From Citrus sinensis (lineage: Eukaryota > Streptophyta > Magnoliopsida > Sapindales > Rutaceae), in the NCBI RefSeq assembly GCF_022201045.2, contig NC_068558.1, forward strand, positions 49,827,501 to 49,891,500: DNA of 64,000 nucleotides, given 5' to 3'. The notes beneath the pieces are model-generated. The model did no database searches, was not told where the DNA came from, and worked only from the letters and a program-made list of their open reading frames with translations. Below are positions 60,268 through 64,000 of the stretch, piece by piece. The position numbers were made by a program, and so were the translations under genes. Each line of letters starts with the position of its first letter. Within the stretch, counting starts at the first letter, position 1.

Positions 60268-62050
60268 TTTATCCACACATAATAAATCACCAATTAATAA
60301 ATACGTATATGTTTGATGAGCACACGCGAGAATATTTCTGCCACTCAGGCACTTAAGACTTTCGTTCATGAAAGAGGAATTTGGGTTGAGAATGAGCAGT
60401 GATTAGGGACGAATAGTTTATTTCCATGTTTCAAGTTTTAATATTTCATAACGTGCAGCATCAATCAAAATCATGCCTTCAAATAAAATTTTCTTAAAAC
60501 TCAGGAAAGCTGAATTGAGGAACTTACCCCCCTTGACATTTTTCACAATTACCGAGAGGAAGGAAAAATCACGATCGATTTTGATCACTGAAGAGAGAAC
60601 GCGTTTGGCAATTGGCCGAGTTGCTTCTCTTTCTCGCGATGATCCTCTTTTGATGCTATTCTTTGGTCAATTTTCACCTATTTTTAGCTACTTTTTTTAC
60701 GCTTTTGTCAAATTACTACTGACTCGTATATTTTTACGAAGAATATTCTTTCATTGGAATTATCCATTTCGGACGGCATTATCAAGTAATTATCTATACT
60801 CATCATATACGGAACAATTAATAAGATATACATTTTAAGTTATAGATACATGTGTATAATCGTTTAAGCTATAAGAAAATGTATGTCTATTATCGTTGAA
60901 TAATCTAAGCATACATAATCAACATTGCAGCACTACGATTTGGAGAATGGCCGGACTGCTAGCTTTTAATGCTAAGTACCATCTATATGGGATCTGTTCC
61001 AAATTTGAGTAAAAATTGGTTGTATTACAAAATATTCGATAGTGAATTCTAACTCAAAATATCGAGACCGCATCAGTAAATAATTTTTTTTTTTTAAAAA
61101 AAAAAAAGAAGAAAGAAGAAGAGTCCTGCCACAGCCTTATCCCAGTAACATCGCATGTATATTTGAAAAAAAAAAAAAAAAATTCTGCGGCACTTCAATT
61201 TTAGAAAGTCCTCATTAACTTTTCGTTATTGGGTCCAGCTATTTATATCAAAGCTAATATACTTTCGTTTCAATAATAATTAAAGATTTTTTTAAAATTT
61301 TTTTAGTGGGATACTACAAAACAATTATTATGTTTACTTCAAGAATTCAATGGGAACTATCATCAATATAATTACAATACAGCTCCTAATTAACTCTTAC
61401 TAAAGTGATAGCTCACAAATTTCTTTCGAAAAAATAATGGTTCTATCACATCCAAATATCTATAAAAATGTATATTTAGAAGGAGAAAAGAGTTTACTGG
61501 GACTCAAACCTAAACTTACAAGTTTAACTTATCAATAAATAATCAAGCATTATCGTCTGTAGATCATTATACCATAGACAAACATGCTTACCTAAATTTT
61601 ATTAGGTAAATTTTAGATTTTTTTTTTTAACTAATGAATGGAAATTGGAAAGAGAGGATAATATAACTTGATCATTTCTAAAAGGGATAACTGAAAGCAA
61701 GGGACGAGGATAAAATTCTCTGTTTAAATTCAAACAAATATAAATAAATAAAACCCAAGGTATGCAATTTCAATTCGTGAAGATAACTTACGTGTTACCG
61801 ACAAAGAGATTTACAAAAGCTTATCATATGATATCAACATTAATACATATTCGTCCATGTACAGAAAGTCCACAAACTAAACACAAGTACAACATTACAG
61901 GAGGTATATAACTAGATGGTCAATCAACGTCAAGTAATTAAAGTAACAGAGAAGGATTCTGCTAGCTAGATAGTAGATATGTTGTTGACATATAATTTAC
62001 ATGTAATTAATATATAAATTAGGTTACAATGGATGGATGGGAACAATATT
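60268..62050. other. Intergenic region between LEA14 and WRKY genes
   Basis: The first few hundred bases are the LEA14 promoter. A 121-codon plus-strand frame (60473-60838) has odd hydrophobic composition and no known domain. AT-rich repeats and poly-A/T runs fill the rest; 61800-62054 should be the WRKY 3' UTR. No convincing gene. Confidence 0.5.
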
Positions 62051-62054
62051 AAAA

Positions 62055-63921
62055 TTAGAAGCGAGCAAGGAACTGCATTTGCTTGAGAAGAGGAGTTAGG
62101 GTTTCCATGAGCTTCTCGCAAGGATGGTTGTGGATTCCCTCATAAGTTGTGACCACGATGCTGGTGTCTTTTGATAGCCTTTGGACCTGTTTCTTCACGT
62201 TGCATGTGTGATGCGTGCACCGGTAGTAGCTCCTTTGATTTGGCCATGTTTTATATTGATTTTGCAAAATCATAGATTGGTAAGCATATGCATACAAAAC
62301 ATATATAATTTTACAGAATGTAAAAGAGAAATTTAGATATAATTTCCACCCATAAATAAAAAAAATATGATGCCATTATAAGGGCAAAGTAGGTTAAACT
62401 TTTTACTTTAAATTTTGAGCCATTGATCTCAATCAATCTAAGGATAAATATTGAAAGTCAAAGTAATATCTAACGATACCAACTCGTCATCATTGGATTA
62501 TATTACATAAAACCAATGGTTTAAAAGTGTCAAAATTATAATTCAAATTATATGTACTGCCTGTATTCCAATGCTACATGTCATTAATCTATTATTAGAT
62601 GATAAGTTTCATAATTTTTAAAATTAATATTATACCATTAAATAGATGAAAATATCTTATTAGTTGAGATACAAATGTTAGAATCACTAACATGACTCTT
62701 ATGTATAAATATACCGTGAATGAATGATTCTTCTGTTTATACAACTGCTAAACTATCAAATTCTAGGCAAAAAAAAAAAAAAAAAAAAAACACAATTTAC
62801 TGGCTAGTATCCTTTTTGCCTCTCATAAATTTCTATGTATATATTTACCAAAACTATGAATTAATAAATTCAACAACCTTCTACCATATATGGTTCGACA
62901 TCATGACAGGGAATATCGACTTCTCTGTACGAAATTGCCTCAATTATTAGGTTATCTACTTTCCAAACCTAAAGAGATGGAATGAAGAAAGATGTTGATC
63001 ACTTATCACCCCTCTCAATCATGAAAAATATAGCCCGTCCAAGCCCTAAGAATTATCATGTCTATGTACCTACAAGACCTACTAGCCCAATTATTTATTT
63101 TTAATTATTATTTTGTTCTTGAGATCAAATCTTTAAATATTCCCATCCATATCTTGACCGATATCCGAAGAATTTCCCTCTCTCTCTTTCTTTTTGATCT
63201 GTGTAGGAGCAATTAACACTAGATTTTGCAACATTGCAACCACGTTAATAATATATTTCCATTAAATTATCAACTTCAACTTCAGCGGTTCTCAGTAGGT
63301 CAGATCATAACCGAACCCTAGGGAAGCGAAATTATATACACATGCATGTTAGTATGCATGGTTGAGAACTTTGAATTAAAACAAAGTCATCCTACAAAAT
63401 AAAATTTGCCTGTACAATAATTGTTTAATAAAGATTTTTCACGTAAGAATTAAGAACATGTGGCACGCATAATTTTATAAATCGTGTGTGTGTGTGTGTG
63501 TAAATAATGAAGACTGCGCGCGGCTGGCTCACCTGGGATATAAGCTGTTCTTGACAGCTTTCTGACCATATTTTCTCCAACGGTATCCATCGTCAAGAAT
63601 ATCATCGGCACTTCTAGTCTGAAAAGCGAACCTAGGCCGTGTGGCCTTCTTCATCCTAGACCCTTTCCTTTTATTCTCTTTACAACCCTGATCTTGTTGA
63701 TCACGACCTCCGCCATTTTCAGGGTTAAGATGACTAGTACTTTCCATCATATTGTGATCAGTTGACTGAGCAGAAAGAAGGCTAACCCAATCAATCTCCG
63801 GAAGAACTTGAGGCTCTAGAGTAGCTGGTTGCATCGACGAAGACGGGATTGAGGGTGTGAATAAGTAATTAGTCTGTGGCGACATTGGAGATGACACCGG
63901 CTGTGGTTCTCGTCCTTCCAT
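62055..63921 (-). CDS. WRKY transcription factor, group IIc
   Basis: Two exons on minus, 63533-63921 and 62055-62232, joined after the PR of 'NSLYPR' by an intron of about 1.3 kb; this is the conserved R-type intron position of WRKY genes. The protein has 188 aa. A Ser/Pro-rich acidic N-terminus and a basic nuclear-targeting patch ([17 protein letters not shown], 81-97) precede the domain. WRKYGQK is at 115-121. The zinc site is C-x4-C-x23-H-x-H (C135, C140, H164, H166), the group IIc spacing. The tail ([20 protein letters not shown]) is characteristic of the WRKY24/43/56 clade. By family it binds W-box DNA in defence, phosphate or senescence responses. The promoter lies largely outside the window; only 79 bp upstream are present. 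Confidence 0.94.
62233..63532. other. WRKY intron
   Basis: A 1.3-kb AT-rich intron, with donor GT at the exon 1 end and CAAAG acceptor. It contains a run of about 22 A near 62768-62790, a (GT)n microsatellite (63483-63502) and no element ends that I could pair. The 76-codon plus-strand frame at 62720-62950 is not gene-like. Confidence 0.7.
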
Positions 63922-64000
63922 GTTAGTTAAAAATTAATTGAGAGAGAGGAAGTGGCCAAATGTAGGATATTGCAGGTTTTTAAAGAAACAAAAGTGTTGG

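Noticed and set aside
60473-60838. 121-codon plus-strand frame
   Set aside because: Hydrophobic, T-rich composition without domain, in the LEA14 promoter region. It could be an insert of organelle DNA, but I cannot support that.

Overview
This window is nuclear DNA of a flowering plant. The signs are AT-rich intergenic DNA, multi-exon genes with short GT-AG exons, plant-only families (class III chitinase, ATL RING-H2, WRKY group IIc, RTNLB reticulon, MAKR, LEA14, sphingolipid delta-8 desaturase) and a typical plant mix of Copia, hAT, Mutator-like and SINE insertions. A woody rosid such as Citrus would fit, but the sequence alone does not prove a species.

Layout, left to right. 1-18 kb: an intact, intronless sphingolipid delta-8 desaturase, then a tandem array of class III acidic chitinases on the minus strand with one intact copy (17.0-17.9 kb) and two broken copies (7.6-8.4 and 13.5-14.1 kb). 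18-28 kb: a MAKR6-like kinase regulator, a small fragment resembling exon 2 of a gene 8 kb further on, and several mobile elements with visible target-site duplications (a SINE-like insert, a Mutator-type MITE, a solo Copia LTR, an hAT-like element), then tRNA-Leu(CAA). 27.8-30.9 kb: an eight-exon gene for the minor-spliceosome protein U11/U12-59K. 31.9-32.6 kb: a minus-strand cluster that I read as one C/D and two H/ACA snoRNAs behind a promoter with TATA box, site II element and telo-box; it is divergent from the next gene. 33.0-44.5 kb: a 15-exon Golgi golgin (GC3/GC4 type, GRAB domain) whose introns hold a MITE and a degraded Copia element. 46.7-54.3 kb: a reticulon, a membrane-anchored methyltransferase-like protein and an ATL RING-H2 ubiquitin ligase, all on minus. 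56.2-60.3 kb: two LEA_2-domain genes (one NHL-like and membrane-anchored, one soluble LEA14), separated by a long-TIR element and tRNA-Ala(AGC). 62.1-63.9 kb: a WRKY group IIc factor with the conserved R-type intron.

The genes do not form one pathway, as is usual for a plant chromosome segment. Loose themes are stress and defence (chitinases, ATL, WRKY, LEA proteins), endomembrane structure (golgin, reticulon, desaturase) and RNA processing (U11/U12-59K beside the snoRNA cluster). The least expected and most checkable item is the mixed snoRNA cluster at 31.9-32.6 kb. It lies under a spurious 213-codon reading frame, and its C/D member carries a 12-nt guide directly against box D that matches, from memory, a plant 25S rRNA segment.
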